A DNA stretch of 64,000 bases from Bradyrhizobium sp. Ai1a-2 (GTDB lineage Bacteria > Pseudomonadota > Alphaproteobacteria > Rhizobiales > Xanthobacteraceae). Positions within the stretch are counted from its first letter, which is position 1. Each line of letters opens with the position of its first letter. Positions 1 to 6,892 of this stretch are shown piece after piece. The stretch is from positions 30,269-94,268 of the forward strand of contig NZ_AUEZ01000032.1 of the NCBI RefSeq assembly GCF_000426245.1, written 5' to 3'. The translations under genes and the position numbers were made by a program. Below the pieces are notes generated by a model, which was not told the DNA's origin, searched no databases, and was given only the letters and a program-made list of their open reading frames with translations.

Positions 1-577
1 CGGTCGCGAGCGCAAAGACCACGACCAACAGGATCATCCCGATCGCCACCGGCGTCGTCAGCAGCAAGAGGCCGCAATCGATCGACCAGGCAAACCAGGC
101 ACTGCGACGGTTCTCGCCGAACAATTGCCAGGAATGCAGCAGCAACAGCGCCCAGAGCGGGCGCGCCAGCACCAGCGGGCCGAACTCGAGGCCGGGCGAA
201 GAGAAGGCGGTGACCGTCATCGTCAGCAGCACCGCGAGCACCGCCTGCTGTCCGCCGACGATGGCGCGGCCAAGGTGATAAAGGCTCACGAAGGTCGCGA
301 CCGCGCAAATCTGCGCCAACAGATAGATGCCGAAGACGTGATTGCCGACGGCGCGGAATGCGATGTCGGCGAGCCAGAACGCAAGCGGCGGCCCGAGATC
401 GGTGCCGACCTGATATTCCCGGCCGAACGCCAGCACGGTCGCGACGTCGCCGGGCGGGCTGCGATAGATCAGAAGCGGCACAAGCAGCCACAGCGCCGCC
501 TGCGCCAGCACCACGATCCAGACCACGAGCCGTGGCCGGGCACGGATCAGTTCGATGACCAGGGAGGTGAAACGCAT
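1..577 (-). CDS. GT39-family (PMT/ArnT-like) membrane glycosyltransferase, partial
   Basis: The frame is open from an ATG at 577 to the left edge, so about 192 N-terminal residues are visible and the C-terminus is missing. A short basic N-terminus leads into a hydrophobic helix (about residues 15-35). A loop containing GREYQVGTDLGPPLAFW follows, then several further hydrophobic segments. The loop has the acidic-then-Pro-Pro layout of the first periplasmic loop of GT39 enzymes, which transfer sugars from polyprenyl-phosphate donors at the outer face of the inner membrane. It lies upstream of rnhB on the same strand, with about 90 bases between. The substrate cannot be told, and a generic polytopic membrane protein is the alternative. 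Confidence 0.72.
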   Translation of the reverse strand, partial: MRFTSLVIELIRARPRLVVWIVVLAQAALWLLVPLLIYRSPPGDVATVLAFGREYQVGTDLGPPLAFWLADIAFRAVGNHVFGIYLLAQICAVATFVSLYHLGRAIVGGQQAVLAVLLTMTVTAFSSPGLEFGPLVLARPLWALLLLHSWQLFGENRRSAWFAWSIDCGLLLLTTPVAIGMILLVVVFALAT

Positions 578-665
578 GTGCCCAAAATGCCCAGAACCAG
601 CCCTGTGTGCGGCCTCGTTTGATCCGCAAACTTGATAAAGGGCGTATCAGATGGACGCAACCGGG

Positions 666-1409
666 CTAGGCGGCGGTGGCCTCGGCCTCGATGGTCGGGT
701 CCACCGTGAAGAGATCTGGCTCGATTGTTTCCGGAAAATGCTTCTGCCGGGCGGCGATCACGGGCGCAAAGAAGCTGCGGTGATGTGCGCTCGGCCCCAA
801 GCGATCCAGCGCCTCCAGATGTTCCGGCACCGCATAGCCCTTGTGCTGCTCGAAGCCGTAGCCCGGGCAATCCAGCGCCAGCGCGCGCATCAGCCGGTCG
901 CGCGTCACCTTGGCGATGATGGAGGCGGCCGCGATCGACATCACGATCCCGTCGCCGCCGATCACGGCTTCGCAATCGCAGGTCACGGCGACCTTGTCGC
1001 GGCCGTCGACAAAGACATGCCTGGGCGCCTCGGGCAGCGCCTCTACGGCGCGCGCCAACGCCCAGAGCGAGGCGCGCAGAATATTGTCGCGATCGATTCG
1101 CGCGGGGGGCGCGAAGGCCACAGCGAACGCCGATGTCGCGCAGATCTGCTCGAACAGCTCTTCGCGCCGTTCCGGCGTCAGCCGCTTCGAATCATCGATG
1201 CCTTTCGGGATCCGCTTGGGGTCGAGCACCACGGCCGCGGCCACCACCGGGCCTGCCAGCGGGCCACGCCCAGCCTCGTCGCAGCCGGCAATTGGCCACA
1301 CCCCGCGCTTGATCAGCGCGCGCTCACGCCGAAAGCTCGGCGGCGTCACTGCGATCACGCCCTTTGCAGGTTTGACCGGCTTTTTCTTCTCGGACTTGTC
1401 CCGACTCAT
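666..1409 (-). CDS. rnhB: ribonuclease HII
   Basis: RNase HII cleaves the RNA strand of RNA-DNA hybrids and starts removal of misincorporated ribonucleotides. The signature GCDEAGRGPLAGP, with the first two metal-binding acids D44 and E45, sits near the N-terminus. An AAASIIAKVTRDRLM stretch supplies a later conserved acid. I start at MSRDKSEKKK; the frame stays open another 20 codons upstream, but that extension (rich in W, H and G) does not look like an RNase HII N-terminus. The Lys-rich first 25 residues form an extra basic tail before the catalytic domain. Length is 247 residues, at the long end for the family because of this tail. Confidence 0.96.
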   Translation of the reverse strand: MSRDKSEKKKPVKPAKGVIAVTPPSFRRERALIKRGVWPIAGCDEAGRGPLAGPVVAAAVVLDPKRIPKGIDDSKRLTPERREELFEQICATSAFAVAFAPPARIDRDNILRASLWALARAVEALPEAPRHVFVDGRDKVAVTCDCEAVIGGDGIVMSIAAASIIAKVTRDRLMRALALDCPGYGFEQHKGYAVPEHLEALDRLGPSAHHRSFFAPVIAARQKHFPETIEPDLFTVDPTIEAEATAA

Positions 1410-1483
1410 GGCGCGACTGTGCTGAAGCAGCCGCCACCACGCAACCGGGAACCCGGCGCCCGTCCCCATTATTCAGCATTCCC

Positions 1484-1569
1484 CCGTCATTGCGGGCGCA
1501 GCGAAGCAATCCACCTCTCCGCTTGCGGAGGCATGGATTGCTTCGTCGCTACGCTCCTCGCAATGACGG
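1484..1569. repeat. dispersed palindromic repeat, GTCATTGCG family
   Basis: Two arms read CCGTCATTGCGGGCGCAGCG...CAATCCA and TGGATTG...CGCAATGACGG, so the element folds into one long imperfect hairpin between two minus-strand genes, rnhB and the radical SAM gene. There is no coding potential of its own. Elements with this motif are common in Bradyrhizobium-type intergenic DNA (recollection, not searched). Confidence 0.8.
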
Positions 1570-1590
1570 AGAGGGACGCAACGACGCGCC

Positions 1591-2754
1591 TTAAAACAGG
1601 CTCAGTTGCTCGCCGCTTTGCTTCGGCTTGATGAAATGGTCGGTCGTCAGCTTCGAGCGGCGCTTGTTCAGGCCGAGCTTTTCGCAGGCGATCTCGAAGC
1701 GGCGGCCGATCATCCAGGCCATCGGCCCGGTGCCCTTCATCCGCGTCCCCCACTGCGAGTCGTAATCGCGCCCGCCGCGCATGTCGCGGATCAGGGTGAA
1801 GACGTGGCGGTAGCGGTCGGGATAGTTTGCGAGCAGCCATTCCCGGAACAGGTCGCGCACTTCCAGCGGCAACCGCAGCAGCACGTAGCTCGCTTCCTTG
1901 GCGCCGGCATGCGCCGCCGCATCGAGGATACGCTCGATCTCGGAATCGTTCAGCGCGGGGATCACGGGGGCGACCATCACGGTGGTGGGGATGCCGGCAT
2001 CCGAAAGCCGCTTGATCGTCTCCAGCCGCTTCGGCGGTGTCGAGGCGCGCGGCTCCATGGTGCGCGCCAATTGGGCGTCGAGCGTCGTCACCGACAGCGC
2101 GACCTTGACCAGGTTGCGCCGCGCCATCCGCTGCAGGATGTCGATGTCGCGCGCCACCAGCGCCGACTTGGTGACGATGCCGACCGGATGGCCGGCACGC
2201 TCCAGCACTTCGAGGATGCCGCGCATGATCTTGTATTCGCGCTCGATCGGCTGGTACGGATCGGTGTTGGTGCCGATCGCGATCATGCGTGGCTCATAGC
2301 CGGGCGCCGCCAGCTCCTTCTCCAGCAGCGCCGGCGCATCGGGCTTTGCCAGAAGTTTCGATTCGAAATCCAGTCCCGGCGACAGGCCGAGATAGGCATG
2401 CGTCGGCCGCGCAAAGCAGTAGACGCAGCCATGTTCGCAGCCTCGGTACGGATTGATCGAGCGGTCGAAGCCGATGTCAGGTGAATCGTTGCGCGCGATC
2501 ACCTTGCGTGAGGTGTCGAGCGCGACGGTGGTCTTGAACGGCGGCAGGTCTTCCAGGCTCTGCCAGCCGTCGTCGAAGGTGACGCGCGCCTCGGCCTCAT
2601 AGCGGCCGCTGGCATTGGATTGCGCGCCGCGGCCGCGCCGCCGTTCGCGCTCGATCGCGACCGCGAGTTCGGGAAACGCGGAGGGTGCACCCGCCGGTGT
2701 GGAGGGCGCCGTCACCGGCGGGTGCTTGAGGGCATGAGAGGATGCTCGGCTCAT
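1591..2754 (-). CDS. PA0069-family radical SAM protein
   Basis: The 387-residue protein carries a CxxxCxxC radical-SAM cluster, C106-EHG-C110-VY-C113, in NPYRGCEHGCVYCFARPTH. This context is typical of the PA0069/SplB-like group, which is related to spore photoproduct lyase. The [4Fe-4S] cluster would cleave S-adenosylmethionine to a 5'-deoxyadenosyl radical. The substrate of the PA0069 group is not established to my knowledge. The first 100 residues are a low-complexity, basic extension before the barrel. A LexA-type GAAC-N7-GAAC box lies 24-38 bases upstream of the start, which suggests DNA-damage control and fits a nucleic-acid repair role (inference). Confidence 0.92.
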   Translation of the reverse strand: MSRASSHALKHPPVTAPSTPAGAPSAFPELAVAIERERRRGRGAQSNASGRYEAEARVTFDDGWQSLEDLPPFKTTVALDTSRKVIARNDSPDIGFDRSINPYRGCEHGCVYCFARPTHAYLGLSPGLDFESKLLAKPDAPALLEKELAAPGYEPRMIAIGTNTDPYQPIEREYKIMRGILEVLERAGHPVGIVTKSALVARDIDILQRMARRNLVKVALSVTTLDAQLARTMEPRASTPPKRLETIKRLSDAGIPTTVMVAPVIPALNDSEIERILDAAAHAGAKEASYVLLRLPLEVRDLFREWLLANYPDRYRHVFTLIRDMRGGRDYDSQWGTRMKGTGPMAWMIGRRFEIACEKLGLNKRRSKLTTDHFIKPKQSGEQLSLF

Positions 2755-2777
2755 GCTCTGAAGCTAGCATGCCCCTA

Positions 2778-2792
2778 GAACAAATCAAGAAC
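2778..2792 (-). promoter_or_regulatory. LexA-type (SOS) operator, GAAC-N7-GAAC
   Basis: The sequence GAACAAATCAAGAAC is an exact direct repeat GAAC-N7-GAAC, the LexA box form known from alphaproteobacteria. It sits immediately upstream of the radical SAM gene (start at 2754) and about 125 bases from the divergent glycosyltransferase-like gene, so the former is the likelier target. The motif has only eight fixed bases, so position and family logic carry part of the weight. Confidence 0.62.
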
Positions 2793-2917
2793 ACATTCGC
2801 GAAATTCCACAACGGCGCTGCCGCAAAAAACTGCACCACTACGGCTGTTTTGATTGTGACAAGGTGATAACGGTTTCCGAGCTTTTCACCATTTTTGAGC
2901 CAACGAAGCCTCTATTG

Positions 2918-3499
2918 ATGCTGAGCGTGATCATTCCGACCGAGGGCGACGAGCGGACTGCCGTCGCGACCCTTGCCGCGCTGGTTCCGGGCGCCGCTGC
3001 CGGCATCGTGAAAGAGGTGCTGCTGGTCGATCGCGCCAAGGACGGCGCCAAGTCCGGCGTGATCGAGCGTGTCGCCGATGTCGCCGGCTGCCGTTTCATG
3101 GCGTTCGACGGCACCCGCGCCGCGGCGCTGGCGGCCGGCGCCCGTCAGGCCCGCTCGCCCTGGCTGATGTTCCTGCATGCCGGCGCCGTGCTGGACAACG
3201 GCTGGATCGACGAGACCACCCAGTTCATCCAGCTTGTCGCCCTGAGCGGCCGGCCGCGTGCCGGCATCTTCCGCTATGCCCGTTCGCCCTACGCCGATAC
3301 CCGCCTGCGCGACAGCTTCAAGTTCGTCGCCCGCATGCTGACCGGCCCGACCGCCGAACAGGGCCTCCTGATCGCGCGCGATCACTATGAGCAGCTCGGC
3401 GGCTACCGGCCCGACGCCCGCCGTTCCGAGGCGCGGCTCTTGCGCCAGCTCGGCCGCTCCTCCCGCACCATGCTGCGCAGCCGGATCATGGTGGCGTAG
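2918..3499 (+). CDS. GT2-like glycosyltransferase
   Basis: The product (193 residues) begins MLSVIIPTEG, the usual first beta-strand of a GT-A glycosyltransferase family 2 fold. A VLLVDRAKDG segment and PWLMFLHAGAVLDNGWI follow, where the family normally has its metal-binding D-x-D. Here the acids are sparse (LHAGAVLD), so catalytic ability is uncertain. It is shorter than a typical GT2 enzyme (about 250-300). I chose the ATG at 2918 because homologous enzymes begin with this strand; a GTG at 2864 would add 18 residues. No acceptor can be inferred from the neighbours. Confidence 0.75.
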   Translation: MLSVIIPTEGDERTAVATLAALVPGAAAGIVKEVLLVDRAKDGAKSGVIERVADVAGCRFMAFDGTRAAALAAGARQARSPWLMFLHAGAVLDNGWIDETTQFIQLVALSGRPRAGIFRYARSPYADTRLRDSFKFVARMLTGPTAEQGLLIARDHYEQLGGYRPDARRSEARLLRQLGRSSRTMLRSRIMVA

Positions 3500-3528
3500 G
3501 ACTCTTTCTTCTCCCCGCAGGACGTGCC

Positions 3529-3616
3529 GTAGCCCGGGTGGAGCGCAGGGTAACCCGGGACCGCCCCCAATGCGGGTGCAGGGACCCCGGGTTACGCTGC
3601 GCTCCACCCGGGCTAC
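3529..3616. repeat. dispersed palindromic repeat, GTAGCCCGGGTGGAGCG family
   Basis: The arms GTAGCCCGGGTGGAGCGCAG (from 3529) and CTGCGCTCCACCCGGGCTAC (ending at 3616) are inverted copies, with a second inner pair GTAACCCGGG/CCCGGGTTAC. It lies between the glycosyltransferase stop and the MarR operator and may act as a transcript end for the former. Confidence 0.82.
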
Positions 3617-3640
3617 CAGCCTCATCAGATACTTGCCAAG

Positions 3641-3658
3641 GTCAAATAATTATTTGAC
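3641..3658. promoter_or_regulatory. perfect 18-bp palindrome, putative MarR operator
   Basis: GTCAAATAATTATTTGAC is a perfect palindrome ending 24 bases before the ATG of the MarR-GNAT gene. MarR dimers bind palindromes of this size and commonly repress their own genes. The right arm also overlaps a TTGACA hexamer (3654-3659), so binding would block polymerase if that hexamer is used. It is AT-rich in an otherwise GC-rich region. Confidence 0.7.
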
Positions 3659-3682
3659 AATGGCAATTATTGGGGTGCCACC

Positions 3683-4606
3683 ATGCCAGAGCCGAATTCC
3701 GCAAACCAGGTCGCCGCCGTGCGGGCGTTCACCCGCTTCTACACCCGCAAGATCGGCGTCCTCGACCAGCATCTGTTGAAAAGCCCGTTCTCGCTCAGCG
3801 AGGCACGCGTGCTCTACGAGCTTGCGCATCGCGAGGAGATATCGGCAAAGGAGATCGGGACCGAGCTCGGGCTCGATGCCGGCTATCTCAGCCGCATCCT
3901 CCAGAAATTCGATGAGGACGGGTTTGTCACCCGAACGCCCCTCGCCTCCGACCGCCGGCAATACCAGCTCGGTCTCACTGCGAAGGGGCGGCAAGCCTTC
4001 GCGAAAATCAATCGCTCCTCGCATGATGAGGTTGCCGCGATGCTGACGCGGCTTTTGCCGGACGATCGCGCTCGATTGACGGCCGCGATGGCCACGATCG
4101 AGCGGCTGCTTGGCCGGGCCGCAACCCCGCGCGCGGTGTTGCGCGATCCGCGTCCAGGCGACATGGGCTGGGTGGTGCAGAGCCAAAGCGCGCTCTACGC
4201 CAGCGAATACGGTTTCGATTCATCCTACGAGGCACTGGTCGCAGAGATCGTCGCAAAATTCCTGACCTCGTTCGACGGCTCGCGCGAACGCTGCTGGATC
4301 GCCGATCTCGATGGAACGCCGGTCGGCTCGGTGTTCCTGGTCAGGCATTCTGACGAGATCGCCAAGCTCAGGCTGCTCCTGGTCGACCCCGCCGGCCGCG
4401 GCCAGGGGCTCGGCAAGCGGCTGGTCGAGGAATGCCTCTCCTTCGCCAGGGCCTGTGGCTACCGCAAGATCACGCTCTGGACCCAGAGCATCCTGATCGC
4501 GGCGCGAAAAATCTACCAGGACGAAGGTTTCGTGCTGGTGAAAAGCGAGCCGCACCGCAGCTTCGGGCAGGACCTTGTCGGCGAGACCTGGGAGCGGCCG
4601 CTGTGA
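3683..4606 (+). CDS. MarR-family regulator fused to GNAT acetyltransferase
   Basis: This 307-residue protein joins a winged-helix MarR domain (about 1-145) to a GNAT N-acetyltransferase domain (about 150-305). The MarR part shows the LSEARVLYELAHREEISAKE recognition region and the DRRQYQL wing. In the GNAT part, LLLVDPAGRGQGLGKRLVEE is the acetyl-CoA binding R/Q-x-x-G-x-G/A loop, and ITLWTQSILIAARKIYQDEGF is the C-terminal strand-helix. Such fusions are annotated as bifunctional HTH regulator/acetyltransferases; the acetylated substrate is unknown. The 18-bp palindrome just upstream suggests autoregulation. An alternative is that the GNAT domain is only a ligand sensor. Confidence 0.92.
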   Translation: MPEPNSANQVAAVRAFTRFYTRKIGVLDQHLLKSPFSLSEARVLYELAHREEISAKEIGTELGLDAGYLSRILQKFDEDGFVTRTPLASDRRQYQLGLTAKGRQAFAKINRSSHDEVAAMLTRLLPDDRARLTAAMATIERLLGRAATPRAVLRDPRPGDMGWVVQSQSALYASEYGFDSSYEALVAEIVAKFLTSFDGSRERCWIADLDGTPVGSVFLVRHSDEIAKLRLLLVDPAGRGQGLGKRLVEECLSFARACGYRKITLWTQSILIAARKIYQDEGFVLVKSEPHRSFGQDLVGETWERPL

Positions 4607-4613
4607 AGCTCGT

Positions 4614-4635
4614 GCGCCGCGATCCATCGCGGCGC
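4614..4635 (+). terminator. hairpin after MarR-GNAT gene
   Basis: GCGCCGCGA-TCCA-TCGCGGCGC is a perfect 9-bp stem with a 4-base loop, beginning 8 bases after the stop codon. No T-run follows, so intrinsic termination is possible but not shown. The rest of the gap to moaB (to 4763) holds nothing I can support. Confidence 0.4.
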
Positions 4636-4763
4636 GTCACGCTGGAACTTCTCGCCTTCCATATATTAGGCGGGCGCATGCGCTCCGCACCGAGGCGTAC
4701 CGAAGCATGGTGCGCGCCTTGTGGGCGCGGCTGCTGACGATCCGCCATAAGCGCTGAGTGAAA

Positions 4764-5327
4764 CTAGGCCGTCGCGCCTTGCGCCTTCGGGCGGCGCAGG
4801 TGCTCGTCCAGCCGCGGCATGATCTCGACGAAATTGCAGGGGCGCGTGCGGTAGTCGAGCTGGGCAGCCAAGATCCCGTCCCAGCCGTCGCGGCAAGCGC
4901 CGGGCGAACCGGGCAGGCAGAAGATGTAAGTCGCGCCGGCAACGCCGGCGGTGGCGCGGCTCTGGATCGTCGAGGCGCCGATCTTGGCGTGGCTCAGCAT
5001 ATGGAAGGCGATCGAGAAACCGTCCATCCGCTTCTCGAACAGCGGCTCGATCGCTTCCGGCGTGATATCGCGGCCGGTGAAGCCGGTGCCGCCGGTGGTG
5101 ATGATCGCATCGACGCCCTCGTCCGCGATCCAGCGCTTCACGACGGCGCGGATCGCATCGACGTCGTCGGTGACGATCTCGCGCGCCGCGAGCTTGTGGC
5201 CGGCCGCGGTGATGCGATCCGCCAATGTCGTTCCGGACTTGTCGTCGGCGAGCGTCCTTGTGTCGGAAATCGTCAGCACCGCGATGTTGAGCGGAATGAA
5301 CGGTTTTGATTCATCAGTGGAAGCCAT
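4764..5327 (-). CDS. moaB: molybdenum cofactor biosynthesis protein B
   Basis: The 187-residue product has the MoaB/MogA molybdopterin-binding fold. ISDTRTL is near the N-terminus, DAIITTGGTGFTGRDITPEA forms the central GGTG loop, and the LPGSPGACRDGWDGIL segment near the C-terminus is the second nucleotide-binding patch. The family adenylylates or binds molybdopterin before molybdate insertion in the cytoplasm. No other moa gene lies nearby, so it is a stand-alone copy. It converges with the MarR-GNAT gene. MogA versus MoaB cannot be separated with certainty by eye; the length favours MoaB. Confidence 0.92.
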   Translation of the reverse strand: MASTDESKPFIPLNIAVLTISDTRTLADDKSGTTLADRITAAGHKLAAREIVTDDVDAIRAVVKRWIADEGVDAIITTGGTGFTGRDITPEAIEPLFEKRMDGFSIAFHMLSHAKIGASTIQSRATAGVAGATYIFCLPGSPGACRDGWDGILAAQLDYRTRPCNFVEIMPRLDEHLRRPKAQGATA

Positions 5328-5354
5328 GACGTAACTCGCTGCGCTCTCTGTTCT

Positions 5355-5477
5355 CCCTCTCCCGCTTGCGGGGGAGGGTCGGGGTGGGGGTGTCGCCGCG
5401 ATTCGCGCTGTTCGAGCGTAGGGAGAGAGCCCTCACCCGGCGCTATGCGCCGACCTCTCCCGCAAGCGGGAGAGGTG
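5355..5477. repeat. dispersed palindromic repeat, CTCTCCCGCTTGCGGG family
   Basis: CCTCTCCCGCTTGCGGGGGAG at the left pairs with CTCTCCCGCAAGCGGGAGAGG at the right; each arm is itself a small hairpin, and an inner CGGCGCTATGCGCCG stem is present. A related copy occurs at 29564-29694. It fills the gap between moaB and the zinc metallopeptidase gene. Confidence 0.8.
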
Positions 5478-5508
5478 AACCGCCGCGCGGCCGCGATCAA
5501 GCCAATTC

Positions 5509-6444
5509 CTACAGCGCGCCCTGGCCGAAGGTGTTGCAGGCCGACACCGTGCCTTGCTGGTAGCCGGTCATGAACCATTGCCTCCGCTGCTGCGCCGAGC
5601 CGTGGGTGAAGGAATCCGGCACCACCCTGCCCGTCGCCTGACGCTGCAGCGTGTCGTCGCCGATCGCGGTTGCGGTCCGGAGCGCCGCGTCGATGTCGCC
5701 GGCCTCGAGGAAGCCCGGCCGCTTCTTCTCTTCGCGGTTGACCCAGACGCCGGAGAGGCAATCGGCCTGCAACTCGACCTTCACCTGCAGCGCATTGGCC
5801 TCAGCCTTGCTGTCGGCGGCCTGCTGCAGCCGCGTCACGCGCGGGATGATGCCGAGCAGGTTCTGCACGTGATGGCCCGCCTCATGGGCGATGATATAGG
5901 CCGCGGTGAACTTGCAGGCGCTGCCCGAGCAGCCGCGGAAACGTGTCTCGACCTCGCGGAAGAAGGCGGTGTCGAGATAGATGGTCTTGTCCGGCGGGCA
6001 GTAGAACGGCCCCATCGCCGACTGCGCCATGCCGCAGCGGCCGCCATTGGTGGCGTTGCGGAACAAGACGATCTTCGGACCGGTGAAGGTCTGCCCGTTG
6101 GCCTGGAAGATCTCGCTCCAGCGATCGTCGATCTCGCCCAGGATGCCGGAGATCATGCTGCCCATTTCGTCGGTCGGCGCGCCGCTCTTGCCCGACGCCG
6201 TGCGGCGGTCGGTCTGGTAGGTCGGCGCCTGTCCGCCGCCGGTCAGGATTTCGGCGCCGCCGATCAGGATGCGCGGGTCGATGCCGAAGGCATAGCCGAG
6301 CAGCCCGAGCACGATGATGGTGCCGATGCCGAGCCCGCCGCCGCCCATGGGGAGGCCGAAGCCGCCGCCTCCGCCGCCACCATATCCGCCCTCGTCGCGA
6401 CGATCCTCGACGTCGTCGCTGCGACGAAAATCATCGTAACGCAT
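5509..6444 (-). CDS. neutral zinc metallopeptidase, YpfJ-like
   Basis: The 311-residue protein begins with a charged segment and a Gly-rich stretch (about 20-40), then one membrane helix (about 40-55). The globular domain has the zincin motif HEAGH at 187-191 and a downstream E224 in VELQADC, a plausible third zinc ligand. Six or more cysteines (for example in NGGRCGM, FYCPP, GCSGSAC) suggest an extracytoplasmic domain with disulfides. The family is annotated as neutral zinc metallopeptidase (YpfJ/KPN_02809); the substrate is not known. It is divergent from ccrM across a 373-base gap. Confidence 0.9.
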   Translation of the reverse strand: MRYDDFRRSDDVEDRRDEGGYGGGGGGGFGLPMGGGGLGIGTIIVLGLLGYAFGIDPRILIGGAEILTGGGQAPTYQTDRRTASGKSGAPTDEMGSMISGILGEIDDRWSEIFQANGQTFTGPKIVLFRNATNGGRCGMAQSAMGPFYCPPDKTIYLDTAFFREVETRFRGCSGSACKFTAAYIIAHEAGHHVQNLLGIIPRVTRLQQAADSKAEANALQVKVELQADCLSGVWVNREEKKRPGFLEAGDIDAALRTATAIGDDTLQRQATGRVVPDSFTHGSAQQRRQWFMTGYQQGTVSACNTFGQGAL

Positions 6445-6722
6445 GGCGGTTTCCCCTTGATTCCTATCCTATGTAAACGCGGAACAGACGTAAAATTTCC
6501 ATTCCATTAATCAATAGCCTGCCCGGCAATTATTGCCTAGTGCGATGCCGCGCCATCCGCGCATGGCTGACGCGGCCACAGCTGCACGAATCGCGTGAGC
6601 TTCTCGATTTTCGATTCCGTCGCTGGCGCAATTCGCATGATGCATGCTGCGAAGCAGCGCGCGATTTCAAATCCGAAAACGCGCAATCGAAATGCGCAGA
6701 ACCTGTCACGCGGCATTTTCGA

Positions 6723-6738
6723 TTAAGTCGATTTTTAC
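6723..6738 (+). promoter_or_regulatory. CtrA-like site upstream of ccrM
   Basis: TTAA-GTCGATT-TTTA-C matches the CtrA half-site pair TTAA-N7-TTAA with one mismatch. It lies about 80 bases before the ccrM start. In Caulobacter ccrM is activated by CtrA late in the cell cycle. The rest of the 6445-6817 gap holds no gene I can support. Confidence 0.45.
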
Positions 6739-6799
6739 TTTGGCGGATCATGGTGTCGCCAGTCGGTTGTTTAGTCCCGCGTCGCCGACAGCGTCGCCT

Positions 6800-6892
6800 G
6801 AGTCAGAGTCTTGAGTCATGGTTGAGTCGCGTCGCGGGGCGTCTGCAAGGGCGCCCCGCACTAAATTTGAGTTTACGTCTTCGAGTCGAATC
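6800..6892 (+). promoter_or_regulatory. cluster of six GANTC methylation sites across the ccrM start
   Basis: GANTC sites lie at 6800-6804, 6806-6810, 6813-6817, 6824-6828, 6883-6887 and 6888-6892, with another isolated one at 6613-6617. Three directly abut the ATG at 6818. By chance one expects about one site per 256 bases. GANTC is the target of CcrM itself, so methylation could feed back on its own expression. Confidence 0.7.

Noticed and set aside
4470..4748. Minus-strand 92-codon frame between the MarR-GNAT gene and moaB
   Set aside because: Most of it lies antisense to the conserved GNAT domain and its composition is Arg/Ser-rich without a ribosome binding site.
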